DNA of 64,000 nucleotides, taken from M3007 sp046296435 (GTDB lineage Bacteria > Bacteroidota > Bacteroidia > Chitinophagales > Saprospiraceae). The notes beneath the pieces are model-generated. The model did not search any database. It had not been told where the DNA came from and saw nothing but the letters and a program-made list of their open reading frames with translations. Made by a program: the position numbers and the translations under genes. This document shows positions 26,701 through 34,225 of this stretch, one piece after another. The stretch spans positions 1-64,000 of the forward strand of contig JBKBLI010000010.1 of assembly GCA_046296435.1 (NCBI GenBank). Direction: 5' to 3'. The number at the start of each line of letters is the position of its first letter. Positions within the stretch are counted from its first letter, which is position 1.

Positions 26701-27551
26701 ACTTCCGTCAGCCCCCCATATTCAACGACAACGCCAAGCGTCTGGATACTGCCAAATTATATTTTTGTCGGTTCTTTGCGATGATTGAGGGCTTCTATTT
26801 GCCCGACTACGTTCCGAAAAGCGAGCTGCCCGGCTGGTGTCAGCCCGACGAATCGCACGGAGAGGATATTCCTGTCGTTCCGGGGTTTTCCCGGCTGCGC
26901 ATCACGCCGAGCCGCAGCTACTTCTACCCCTTGAGCGAGCAGGCTATACCCTTCTACTATCCGCTCAATGACAACTCAGGGTCTTTACAACACTTTTGGA
27001 ACTACCATCGCGCCAGAACGCTCAGCGCCGATCGCCTGCACTCTTATCACGCTACGGATACGCCCGCTGATTTTCCGAGTTATTCGCGACGTCGGGAGAC
27101 GCTGCGCCCTTTGCATTATTCCCTTGATCCCTACGACTTTTACCGCATCGAGGGCCATATCGGGAAGACGCGCATAAGGCTGTACGGTCCCACTAACGAT
27201 GGCGACCAATCCGGCGAGTACCCCGTTTATGAGGCGCTTGTTTTCTTGAAGCAAAAATACAATCTGGATTTTGACGTCGTGCAGATGCGGGTCAGCGACA
27301 TGCAGGACATGTCCTGCGAAAATGCAGATAAAAATCATTTGTACGCCATAGGCGACAGCGGCGACCCGCGCGAGTCAGCCTGGTCGTTCGGCCGCAATTT
27401 ACTGGGCGCCGATCACCTCGCCGGCGTACCCAAAGGCGGCGCCTTTATTCTTGTGACAGACAACGAGGGCTGCGTAGTGGCCGATTTTAGCCTGCCATAC
27501 CGCTGCTGTCCGCCGCACCACGAATATGACTATTCTTACCCGCGCCCTTAA
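23790..27551 (+). CDS. Coiled-coil fibre-like eCIS protein with 40-residue tandem repeats
   Basis: A 1,253-codon frame including 33 unknown codons. Residues 1 to about 280 are predicted coiled coil with heptad-like LxxLxxxI spacing. Residues about 280-590 are near-identical 40-residue repeats of the form DKKADKAALDQHIQDTSDKL followed by ALKADQSALEQCKADLESEL; the KAD-xxxL pattern is common in phage tail-fibre shafts, and each repeat has one Cys. Residues about 590-1253 are globular, beginning RITLQGWGIVGGFDIRSD and ending in a beta-rich block. The architecture (rod plus globular head) and position after the baseplate genes suggest an Afp13-like fibre or baseplate-cage component involved in target binding; this is inference. 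Repeat number is unreliable because of an N-run within the array. Confidence 0.75.
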   Translation: MPDNSHIAELLTRLNEIIAQIKKTGGVPVHPDLPRAFDVVAEILALIEAPEFDLETLIRDIEAFRQTLQAQGADMALIQDKIILFANQLGELTSAMSDKVDAGNVLDHIAEALNPISAALSDLSKRLVALEEAAQGAEGVSETRVRDMVEAALTPIREEIRQIKDREDPRMADLLQRIGALEKQTGNAGGISLTEAQALVADAVANLNILISSLRNEFEQKLALKVAQTEFDDFIDQNRLALSAKANQSDLDETNAALAAKTNKTDFNTFKGEIQQQLADKADKAVLDQHIQDTSDKLALKADQSALEQCKADLESELDKKADKAALDQHIQDTSDKLALKADQSALDQCKAGLESELDKKADKAALDQHIQDTSDKLALKADQSALEQCKSDLESELDKKADKAALDQHIQDTSDKLALKADQSALEQCKADLESELDKKADKAALDQHIQDTSDKLALKADQSALDQCKAGLESELXXXXXXXXXXXXXXXXXXXXXXXXXXXXXXXXXXTSDKLALKADQSALDQCKAGLESELDKKADKAVLDQHIQDTSDKLALKADQSALDQCKADLESELDKKADMADIVRLDDELEAIAQKWLDDAQNSPGARLARITLQGWGIVGGFDIRSDHKHYIHITPGIGVTPQGVLTIEPRQDNTGLVESGDCTNDDFISGALVFSHYRPFAYEGNCASFQTWSDCPMWEMLSPADDLPDDALPLTPQSEADKEQPFLSDKMILLLPDDDKRHYLLVGRETLLAKLSLSQSCKSQNRNTDYIYEEEYSPEDDYISDKDLWLCLQPAYGLPELPLYRFGFYQHDDCAPNELDISDFPKICSTDDIYLTWKPIVDEALRHLNKAAKLLIGRYRPLLFPLFNSGQFEKKLNLLTEKWIRFVKYNDAEGVGKGTKYYAQYFYDLARDLTAAYHELRGELIELMNDLRPLTYEMLIDERCFLILGPALRPAVCIGRPPLRDYFRQPPIFNDNAKRLDTAKLYFCRFFAMIEGFYLPDYVPKSELPGWCQPDESHGEDIPVVPGFSRLRITPSRSYFYPLSEQAIPFYYPLNDNSGSLQHFWNYHRARTLSADRLHSYHATDTPADFPSYSRRRETLRPLHYSLDPYDFYRIEGHIGKTRIRLYGPTNDGDQSGEYPVYEALVFLKQKYNLDFDVVQMRVSDMQDMSCENADKNHLYAIGDSGDPRESAWSFGRNLLGADHLAGVPKGGAFILVTDNEGCVVADFSLPYRCCPPHHEYDYSYPRP
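24639..25547 (+). repeat. 120-bp in-frame tandem repeat array
   Basis: At least seven copies of a 120-bp unit (DTSDKLALKADQSAL starts near 24667, 24787, 24907, 25027, 25147, then after the N-run near 25325 and 25445). Units are nearly identical at DNA level and differ at only a few positions (E/D before QCK, D/G/S after). This implies recent duplication or gene conversion. Confidence 0.95.
25226..25324. other. 99-base N-run inside the tandem repeat array
   Basis: The flanks end at CTGGA and resume at CACGTCGG, both inside the 120-bp unit. The true missing length would be 42 bp plus a multiple of 120 if the period is kept, so the N-run size is not meaningful. Confidence 0.8.
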
Positions 27552-27558
27552 CGCTGCC

Positions 27559-28926
27559 ATGACACACCGCATTGACCGCCAGATCATCGAATTGGTCTTG
27601 CCCACCGGCGTCGACGCCGAAGAACGGTCTCGATGCGCAGCCGCGCTCTTCGAGGAAAAAGTGCTTCCCCATCTGGACGAGACATTTACCCGCTTGGCGC
27701 CGGATGATCGCATCCTGCGAATTCCGCAACTCCAGATTGACTTGGGCGTCATAAATCCGGAGGATTGGGAGCGCCATTTCGTTGAGTCTTGCCTTGCGCA
27801 AATGCGCGCGGCGCTTCGCGACTTCCCGACTGCTGGCGCCTTAGATGCGCCACAACCTGCCGGCGTGGTGTTAAACCCGGAGGAAGATGCGCGGCAGATC
27901 TTGTTATTCTTTTTGGAAAAGGGCCGTCTGCCCTGGCACGCTTCCGGTTGTCGTCTCTCTGCCCTCGAAACCCTTCTGTCCGGCTCCTTTCCCGCGCCCT
28001 TTGCCCGCGCGCTGTCCGACTTATTACGCCGTCGCCCTGAGGCTCTACAGCGTTTGATTTGGCAGTTTTCGCTCACATGGACGCAGGCTTTGTTTGAAAA
28101 AATATACTGCCTGTCGGATGGTTGGATTGCTCAAACCCTTAACCAGATGCGCAGTTTGCAGCCGTATTTGCCTTTCGATACCCAGCTTCAGGAAGCAGGC
28201 GGACCTTTGTGGCTCTTGTGCCGCAACTTGTTGCGCGTGCGCGCCGACGAGTTATTCGACCTTAGCCCCGAACAAGCCGCCCGACGCTGTGTCGGTATGG
28301 CGTCAGACGATCCACATGTAGCGCCTGCATCGCCGACCACCGAAGCCGTGGATGCGCAGGCGCCGTTCTCCACTTCTTCCGTAGAACAATTCGAGGCGTC
28401 TCAGCCCCAAGAAACGTCTCTGGGCCTTGCTGTCGAAAATGCCGGCATCGTTTTACTCGGGCCTTATCTGCAGGCCTTTTTTGACGAATTGGGACTTTCC
28501 CAGGGCGACTCCTTTGTCGAACAAATGGCTCAGTACCGCGCTGCGTATCTGCTCTACTTCCTCGCCACAGGCGAAGAGCAACCCGAAGAACCGGTTCTGC
28601 TCCTTCAAAAAATATTATGCGGCCTACCCCAGGATGCGCCTATACCCGCCTATATCCCCCTTTCAGCGGCCGAAAAAGCCGAAAGCCTTAATTTGCTGGA
28701 AGCCGTGACGCGCAACTGGACCGCCTTAAAAAATACCAGCCCCAACGGTTTGCGTCAGGGCTTCCTTCAACGTCCCGGCAGCCTCTATGACCAGACTGGC
28801 GCCGATCAGATCCGCCTCTTGCGCATCGAACGTCGCGGCCAAGACCTATTGCTGGATCGCCTGCCCTGGAGCTATTCGATGATCAAACTCCCTTGGATGA
28901 AGAGCCTGCTGCAGGTAGAGTGGTGA
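27559..28926 (+). CDS. Contractile injection system tape-measure-type protein (CIS_TMP-like)
   Basis: A 455-residue protein with start chosen at MTHRIDRQIIELVLPTGVDA, eight bases after the upstream stop; an ATG at 27526 would overlap the previous gene. The N-terminal block IIELVLP...LFEEKVLPHLDETFTRL, ending ILRIPQLQIDLGVI, is the hallmark of proteins annotated as contractile injection system tape measure proteins. The C-terminus contains LLLDRLPWSYSMIKLPWM, also typical of that family. A proline/serine-rich linker (about residues 260-300) separates two helical parts. A role in setting tube length is family knowledge; no long uninterrupted coiled coil is seen, so the length-ruler function is uncertain. 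Confidence 0.82.
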   Translation: MTHRIDRQIIELVLPTGVDAEERSRCAAALFEEKVLPHLDETFTRLAPDDRILRIPQLQIDLGVINPEDWERHFVESCLAQMRAALRDFPTAGALDAPQPAGVVLNPEEDARQILLFFLEKGRLPWHASGCRLSALETLLSGSFPAPFARALSDLLRRRPEALQRLIWQFSLTWTQALFEKIYCLSDGWIAQTLNQMRSLQPYLPFDTQLQEAGGPLWLLCRNLLRVRADELFDLSPEQAARRCVGMASDDPHVAPASPTTEAVDAQAPFSTSSVEQFEASQPQETSLGLAVENAGIVLLGPYLQAFFDELGLSQGDSFVEQMAQYRAAYLLYFLATGEEQPEEPVLLLQKILCGLPQDAPIPAYIPLSAAEKAESLNLLEAVTRNWTALKNTSPNGLRQGFLQRPGSLYDQTGADQIRLLRIERRGQDLLLDRLPWSYSMIKLPWMKSLLQVEW

Positions 28927-28930
28927 GCGG

Positions 28931-29638
28931 ATGCGGGCAAAGGATGCGAAATATGACGCTAATCAACTGATTATGCAAAAAACGCTACGCATTGAATCCG
29001 GATCTACGACGCCCCCGCTGTCGGAAAAAACTTTTTTTACGCCAAAAGAAAATCTGACAAATCTCGTGCAGCGCCAGACCGCCGCCGCACCGCCGCGTCC
29101 GCAGGTTCCGATGCACATTTTTTTGCTGCATGGCGTAAGCGATTCCGTCGCTGTCGATATAGCGCGGGCAACACAGGTCTTTTCTGCTGGTCGTCTGGAT
29201 TTTCCTTACGCGGTCGCTCGGGTAAGCGAGTCTGAAACCCAGGAAATATTGGGAACAGATGGGATACTGCAAAAATCAAGAGAAGGGGCCACCCGTTACA
29301 CAGAGGAGGAGGTGTCGCTCATTATCCCGCGCTTTCACAGAGGCGCGCTTAATGTGTTTTATGTGCCGAGGGTAAGCGACCGCTCCACTGCCGGATACAC
29401 GATGAACATCGCCGGCGAAAACGTAATCATCATTGATCAAGCAAACAACCAGAGTATCTCTCACAAACCGTTGGAGCACGAAATTGGCCATGCTCTGGGA
29501 TTGGCGCACCTTCCGACAGAAACGCGAGATCCGGAGGCGTCCCTGCAACTCATGTGGCCGGGCTTGAGAAGGGATAACCGCCTCAGCCCTGCAGAGATGC
29601 AAACGATACTGAGCAGCCGCTATGTCCGCAGGCCATAA
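28931..29638 (+). CDS. Metzincin-like zinc protease, candidate eCIS payload
   Basis: A 235-residue protein (an in-frame ATG at 28973 is an alternative start). It carries H183-E-I-G-H187-ALGLA-H193, the full HExxHxxGxxH metzincin zinc site, followed by a LMWPG segment that could be the Met-turn. The N-terminal region holds EKTFFTPKENLTNLVQRQ, a FF-x-P...VQR motif also seen in the neighbouring genes. No signal peptide is present, which argues against ordinary secretion and for loading into the particle. It begins five bases after the tape-measure gene stop, so it is transcribed with the structural genes. Substrate unknown. Confidence 0.75.
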   Translation: MRAKDAKYDANQLIMQKTLRIESGSTTPPLSEKTFFTPKENLTNLVQRQTAAAPPRPQVPMHIFLLHGVSDSVAVDIARATQVFSAGRLDFPYAVARVSESETQEILGTDGILQKSREGATRYTEEEVSLIIPRFHRGALNVFYVPRVSDRSTAGYTMNIAGENVIIIDQANNQSISHKPLEHEIGHALGLAHLPTETRDPEASLQLMWPGLRRDNRLSPAEMQTILSSRYVRRP

Positions 29639-29678
29639 GTTTTTCGGTAACGCAAACTCCTTTATCAAAGCTAAGTAA

Positions 29679-30614
29679 ATGCCAGAGAATTGTAGAGAAT
29701 TGAATTGCAGAGCTCATTCGGAGCCATCCTACAGAAAAAATGGCGGATCTTTTTTTTCTATGGCTCCGGAACAGGTCATACAACGCCGGCGGGCGCGGCG
29801 GGGATCCGGCGTGTCGGTGACGTCGCCTGTGTTGGACGTATTTATAAATACTTTTTCTGATACGGAAGGCTCCTTGCGGGGCCGTCGACTGACTTCAAGA
29901 GAGGAGGCGCTGACCAGAACCGTTTTTGGTAACAGCATCGACTATACGCGGGTTAGGATACTCTTGACCGGTCTTGCTCCCGCAACCACGCCCGGAAACA
30001 CCATTCGGTTGCCTGCCGATTTTTCTTTAGTTGATGCTCGTGGCCCGATCGACCCGGAGACGGGCGAGCTACCGCTGCATCAAGCCAACGCTCAGTTGTT
30101 GATTCACGAGATGACGCACGTCTGGCAATTTCAACACCAGGGGCCGGGATATATCACCAGATCGCTCGGGCAGCAACTGGCCGCAACGATTAGTCGCGGG
30201 AGCCGCAATTTCGCCTACGCGTACACGTTGAGCGGGAGGGATTCTTTCTTTGATTTTGGGCCAGAGCAGCAAGCGCACATTGTAGAGAATTACTATGCTA
30301 TGTTGCGCGATCAGGAACTTTTGAACAACCGTAGTCCCGCCAATTACTATTCCAATCACATGGGACCCGACGGCAACCAGACTCCACTGTCTGCCGAGGA
30401 TCGACAGCGAGAAATTGAGGCTGAGTTACCCCTGCACGAACCCCTGCTCCGCCAGGTTCGAGAGGCCATACCGCCCACGGAGCCGCAACTACGCGAAATA
30501 AGATATCGTTCTCTCATGACTGATCCGTTGCCGGGAGGAGACCGCTTGCCGCCATTGCCTAATGATTTGAGGTTGCCTCAGACCGTCAAAATACTTGAGA
30601 TAAGATTCCCCTGA
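29679..30614 (+). CDS. HExxH metalloprotease-like protein, candidate eCIS payload
   Basis: A 311-residue protein. The block LTSREEALTRTVFGNSIDYT, then RVRILLTG, then H143-E-M-T-H147-VWQFQHQG is typical of the DUF4157/Vgr-related zincin-like family found beside T6SS and eCIS genes. A downstream Glu-rich helix (GPEQQAHIVENYYAML) may supply the third zinc ligand. The N-terminus contains GGSFFSMAPEQVIQRRRA, a variant of the FF...P...IQR motif; if translation starts at the internal ATG 29760 the FF part would be lost. There is no signal peptide. It lies 40 bp after the metzincin-like gene. Whether it is an active toxin or a cargo-processing protease is not known. Confidence 0.72.
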   Translation: MPENCRELNCRAHSEPSYRKNGGSFFSMAPEQVIQRRRARRGSGVSVTSPVLDVFINTFSDTEGSLRGRRLTSREEALTRTVFGNSIDYTRVRILLTGLAPATTPGNTIRLPADFSLVDARGPIDPETGELPLHQANAQLLIHEMTHVWQFQHQGPGYITRSLGQQLAATISRGSRNFAYAYTLSGRDSFFDFGPEQQAHIVENYYAMLRDQELLNNRSPANYYSNHMGPDGNQTPLSAEDRQREIEAELPLHEPLLRQVREAIPPTEPQLREIRYRSLMTDPLPGGDRLPPLPNDLRLPQTVKILEIRFP

Positions 30615-30640
30615 GCACTGGGGTTTAAATATTTAATGTC

Positions 30641-31840
30641 ATGTTTGCACCATCCAAATACTCGCCTGACCATACCGGCGCTTCGTCGCGGTCGCAAAGA
30701 AAGTGCGCCGTTTTTTTCCAACCCAAACTCACGGTCAATGCGCCCGGGGACACTTACGAACAGGAGGCCGACCGCGTAGCCGATCAGGTAATGCGGCAAA
30801 GAGAAGACGTTGCGTCAAAAACGCCATGCGCACAGTGTTCGCTCATCCAGCGAAGTATAGCAAGCCCTTGGTCTTTGTCGGACGGCGATGTGGAGGAAGG
30901 GACAGACGATTCCTTACAGACCAAGCGCGACAGCGTAACGGGCGATTGGGCCGACCGGGACGTGTCTGATCTAATCAATCCGGCCATTCGGCAAACTGGG
31001 GCGCCGCTGCCCGCCGACATTCAGCGCTTCATGGAGCGTAGGATGGGTTATGATTTCGCGCAGGTTCAAATTCACACAGACTCCGTTGCAAACCGCGCCG
31101 CACGCGCAGTTCAGGCCCGGGCGTTCACGAAGGACAATCATATCGTATTCGATGCAGGGCAGTATGCGCCGCACACGAACAGCGGTAAAAGTCTGCTGGC
31201 GCACGAACTGACGCATGTCGTCCAGCAGGGTAAGGCAAGACGCGAAAGCCCCCAAAGGCAAGGCGCGCAGATCGGTTTGTCCGGAATCCAGCGATGCGGC
31301 GGTGCGGCGGATATTCAGCGGGTCCAATGGGGAAGCGCCAGAGACACCGGCAGAGATGCCTACCCGTGGGGGAGGCCCTTGGGCGTGTCGGGTGATGTAT
31401 ATACGGTAAATACCGACGCGGGTACGCCAATTGACGCGTGGAGACCGCATGACGGAGTCACTTATTGGTGTCATGGATGGACTTTTGGCGGCTCGCGCGC
31501 AAAAAGGGGGCCGTTTTCTATTTGGGGTTCAGAAGTCAGCACCGTGTTAAATGACGAGGGCTGGCGCCCTGCGCAAAGCTGCCTTGCACAGCCGGGACAG
31601 GACATACTGGTTTTTTGGGATGCGCAAAATCAACTGGCGCATACAGGAGTCGTAAACAGCTTGTCCGCCCCCGGCGCGGTAGTAAACGACGATAAGAGCA
31701 CATTAGATTCCAAATGGGGCTACGATCCGCGCAATCAAAAATCATGGGGGGAGAATGCGGCCAATTATGGGCGCTACCGCGTGTATTCAAAAAATCCAGC
31801 CTCAGGGCCTTGCGGCGGTAAGGGCGCCAATGAATTATGA
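30641..31840 (+). CDS. DUF4157 protein with C-terminal NlpC/P60-like Cys-His domain, candidate effector
   Basis: A 399-residue two-part protein. Residues about 20-50 (AVFFQPKLTVNAPGDTYEQE, ADRVADQVM) and about 125-205 (PADIQRFMERRMGYDFAQVQ ... AHELTHVVQQG) form the DUF4157 region that is strongly associated with eCIS loci. Residues about 225-395 are a separate domain with a Cys in YWCHGW (C277) and a His in LAHTGVVN (H334), preceded by QDILVFWD; the Cys-then-His order and the spacing fit NlpC/P60 or CHAP-type amidases/peptidases. Repeated IQR tripeptides occur between the two. Such proteins are plausible polymorphic payloads with an exchangeable C-terminal toxin. It overlaps the next gene by ATGA (31837-31840). 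Confidence 0.78.
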   Translation: MFAPSKYSPDHTGASSRSQRKCAVFFQPKLTVNAPGDTYEQEADRVADQVMRQREDVASKTPCAQCSLIQRSIASPWSLSDGDVEEGTDDSLQTKRDSVTGDWADRDVSDLINPAIRQTGAPLPADIQRFMERRMGYDFAQVQIHTDSVANRAARAVQARAFTKDNHIVFDAGQYAPHTNSGKSLLAHELTHVVQQGKARRESPQRQGAQIGLSGIQRCGGAADIQRVQWGSARDTGRDAYPWGRPLGVSGDVYTVNTDAGTPIDAWRPHDGVTYWCHGWTFGGSRAKRGPFSIWGSEVSTVLNDEGWRPAQSCLAQPGQDILVFWDAQNQLAHTGVVNSLSAPGAVVNDDKSTLDSKWGYDPRNQKSWGENAANYGRYRVYSKNPASGPCGGKGANEL

Positions 31841-32184
31841 AATCCATATTCCCGATGTCGCTTCGCATTGCTTTTTTATGCTTAACAGCAATTCTGAGCT
31901 ACGCAGCCTGTCGCCCGCAAAGCGACGCTTCAAAAAATGACATTATGATCAAAAAGACCCAACTTTATCAGGATCTTTATCAAAATAGCCGCGAGGCCAT
32001 GTACCGAGCCATGTCTTTTATCGAAAAACAGGGAGGGCCTCCATTGAGCGGAACAACGAAAAAAGCGCTCAAAGCGCACCGACCGCAGGCTGCGAAATGG
32101 CTCAAAACGCAGGCAAACCATGCCTCCATCAACGAGACTTACGTTGAGTTTGTCCGGATATGGAGTCCCATTTTTCCCGACTAA
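31837..32184 (+). CDS. Small exported protein coupled to the DUF4157 effector gene (possible immunity or accessory protein)
   Basis: A 115-residue protein with an N-terminal hydrophobic segment (MSLRIAFLCLTAILSYAAC) that could be a signal peptide; the Cys at its end gives a weak lipobox with Tyr at -3. The mature part is basic and helical and has no recognised domain. Its start overlaps the effector stop by four bases. Translational coupling to a predicted cell-wall-active enzyme and export to the periplasm are what one expects of a self-protection protein, but this is inference. It could equally be an unrelated lipoprotein. Confidence 0.62.
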   Translation: MKSIFPMSLRIAFLCLTAILSYAACRPQSDASKNDIMIKKTQLYQDLYQNSREAMYRAMSFIEKQGGPPLSGTTKKALKAHRPQAAKWLKTQANHASINETYVEFVRIWSPIFPD

Positions 32185-32217
32185 CTCTCCCATAATTTTT
32201 TTTAAAAAAGATGACGC

Positions 32218-32964
32218 ATGAGACTGCTCCAAAACTACGCCGGCGTTTCGTCGCCTGTAAGCCGAACGCGCTTCTTCGCTCCCGTATTCAAGCCTGTAGA
32301 AGGTCGGGTGGGGTCTCAAATCCAGCGAGATGAGGACTCAGAGACCGAGCCGCCGCGCCCTATAAGCGGCGAAAAAGAAATAGAGGTAATCGCCTTGCAC
32401 GATATAGAGAGCGGCGCTACTGAGTTGAGCGCCGAAACGCGCGAAGAGCGGGAACGGGAGATAAGCGAGGAATTGGCCGAAGTGGCGCAGACAGAAACGT
32501 CGGGGGGAGAAGAGACGACCCGCGCTGGCTTGCGCTTTACGCCGGGCGGAGGGCCTCTCTCCTTTGCCGGAGGTTTGACGACCACCCGCGACGGCAGCGG
32601 GAGCGAGGCATATCCCTTCTTTCGCATCACTCTTGGCGGAGAGCGCCGGATATTCAGGTGGCTTGCAGCGGAGGGAGAAGCCAATCTGAGCATAGACGGA
32701 TTGCACCGCACGCCTGCATTAGACGCCGAGGGACGACTCCTGTTCCTGCCCCGTGAAACGGTTGCGCCTTTTGTTGCCGGAGACGTAAGCACAGAAGAAG
32801 AGCGGGCGCGGCTGCGTGCAGGGGTGCAATTTAGACTGCCTAACGATATACAGATACGCGCTTCAATTATTGGGCAGGTAGGCTTTGACGGCAATGTCGG
32901 TTTGGGCGGGGCGGCAGGTATCGTTATTCCCATTGGCAGTCGATTCCCAAGCATTGGACGCTGA
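32218..32964 (+). CDS. Beta-rich protein with FFxP/QIQR N-terminal motif, candidate eCIS payload
   Basis: A 248-residue protein of unknown function. The N-terminus carries RTRFFAPVFKPVEGRVGSQI followed by QRDED, another instance of the FF-x-P...IQR motif found in the three preceding cargo candidates. Residues about 60-100 are a Glu-rich helix. From about residue 105 there are alternating strands with many Gly and charged residues (PFFRITLGGERRIFRWLAAE, ...ARLRAGVQFRLPNDIQIRAS, ending in a Gly-rich segment) resembling a small beta-barrel or pore-like domain. There is no N-terminal signal peptide. A T8-A6 tract lies just before the start codon. Confidence 0.62.
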   Translation: MRLLQNYAGVSSPVSRTRFFAPVFKPVEGRVGSQIQRDEDSETEPPRPISGEKEIEVIALHDIESGATELSAETREEREREISEELAEVAQTETSGGEETTRAGLRFTPGGGPLSFAGGLTTTRDGSGSEAYPFFRITLGGERRIFRWLAAEGEANLSIDGLHRTPALDAEGRLLFLPRETVAPFVAGDVSTEEERARLRAGVQFRLPNDIQIRASIIGQVGFDGNVGLGGAAGIVIPIGSRFPSIGR

Positions 32965-33226
32965 AAAAGTCATAAATAAAATGCCCACGCTCATTCATCC
33001 TTTCCTTTGCCGCCCGTTTTTTTGTATGAAAAATTGTGTTGGCGCGGGAGCAGAGCGCGAAGCCTGAAGTGGTTGGCGAAGCTTATTTGAAGCAAAAAAC
33101 GCGAAGGCTTCGGCCCATACGCCACTTTTGATCCCATAGAAATCAGACTTTGTCCCATCGAAACCGCGGGGTTTCATCTTTGCCATTGTGCCTCATTAGA
33201 CTCACCTCACCCAATCAGAACTTGCC
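32965..33226. other. Non-coding stretch between cargo block and membrane-protein gene
   Basis: 262 bp with no supported gene. It contains several short GAAGC/GCTTC inverted repeats between about 33057 and 33112 that could fold into a hairpin. No T-run follows. Confidence 0.4.
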
Positions 33227-34204
33227 ATGCTTACCACACTTAATATCGTCATTGGATTGGTTTTTGTCCTTTTAATGTTCAGTTTGCTGGCCACTGCGGT
33301 AATGGAGGTCATCTCGTCGTTGTTGTCGCTCAAAGCGCGCAATCTAAGGCATACTCTGGAGAATATGCTGGGCGACAAAATGAGCGAATTTCTCAAGCAC
33401 CCCCTATTCCGGCAACTTACCTATGCCACCAATTACCGACAAGCGCGCTTGTCCTCATATTATCTTCCGCGCAACCTGAGTAGAGAAGCGTTCACAGCCA
33501 TTGTACAGGATATGTTGCATGGGGGCGATCTGGCTGCGGGGGAGACCCGGCTAAAAGATATGGAAGAGGGCGACGCCAAGCGCATGCTGACATACTTGTT
33601 GCGGCGTTCGGGCGGCGACCCGGCTGCGCTGCGCGCCAATGCCGGTTATTGGTTCGACGAAGTGATGGAGCGTTCATCGGACTGGTACAAACGCACCATC
33701 AAATGGTGGCTATTTGGCGTCGGCTTTGCGCTGGCGCTGATCTTCAATGCCGATACGTTGCAAATGTATCACAGCATCTCGTCGAGCGCCATGGCGCAGG
33801 GATTGTTGGTCGATCTGGCGACGGACTATGCCCTCAGGACGGAAGCGACAAGCAGGCAGGATACAACGGCTTTGTCGCTTGACCATGCTGTAGCCCGATT
33901 AGATACCGCCTTGCAACGCATTGAATACATCCGATCGCCCTTGGGACTGGGCTGGCAGTCTGCCGGCGATCCGGATAAGGGCTTTCCATGGTGGTTGCTC
34001 AAATTGGCCGGACTGTTGATAACGGCGATTGCCACCACTCTGGGAGCGCCGTTTTGGTACGACTTGCTGCGCAAACTATTGAGCATGCGCGGCGGCGGGT
34101 CGGGCGCAGGGCAGGGAAGCGCCGCCCCCCCTGCGCCCATGCCCGAAGCCCCGCCCCCGCTCCGTCTGCCGGCCCATGCTTCGCCTTCCAATCCGGTGGG
34201 ATAG
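33227..34204 (+). CDS. eCIS-linked integral membrane protein with proline-rich tail
   Basis: A 325-residue protein. Predicted membrane segments: residues about 5-30 (VIGLVFVLLMFSLLATAVME), about 163-180 (WLFGVGFALALIFN) and about 260-285 (LLKLAGLLITAIATTLGAPF). Between the first two lies a long soluble helical domain. The C-terminal 45 residues are Gly/Pro/Ala-rich (PPAPMPEAPPPLRLPAHASP). Multi-spanning proteins of this general shape occur in many Bacteroidota eCIS gene clusters, but no function is established. It may hold particles at the inner membrane or take part in their release. It lies 22 bp before the SH3/subtilase-like gene. Confidence 0.7.
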   Translation: MLTTLNIVIGLVFVLLMFSLLATAVMEVISSLLSLKARNLRHTLENMLGDKMSEFLKHPLFRQLTYATNYRQARLSSYYLPRNLSREAFTAIVQDMLHGGDLAAGETRLKDMEEGDAKRMLTYLLRRSGGDPAALRANAGYWFDEVMERSSDWYKRTIKWWLFGVGFALALIFNADTLQMYHSISSSAMAQGLLVDLATDYALRTEATSRQDTTALSLDHAVARLDTALQRIEYIRSPLGLGWQSAGDPDKGFPWWLLKLAGLLITAIATTLGAPFWYDLLRKLLSMRGGGSGAGQGSAAPPAPMPEAPPPLRLPAHASPSNPVG

Positions 34205-34225
34205 CGTCTCCAAATCAAACAGCTT

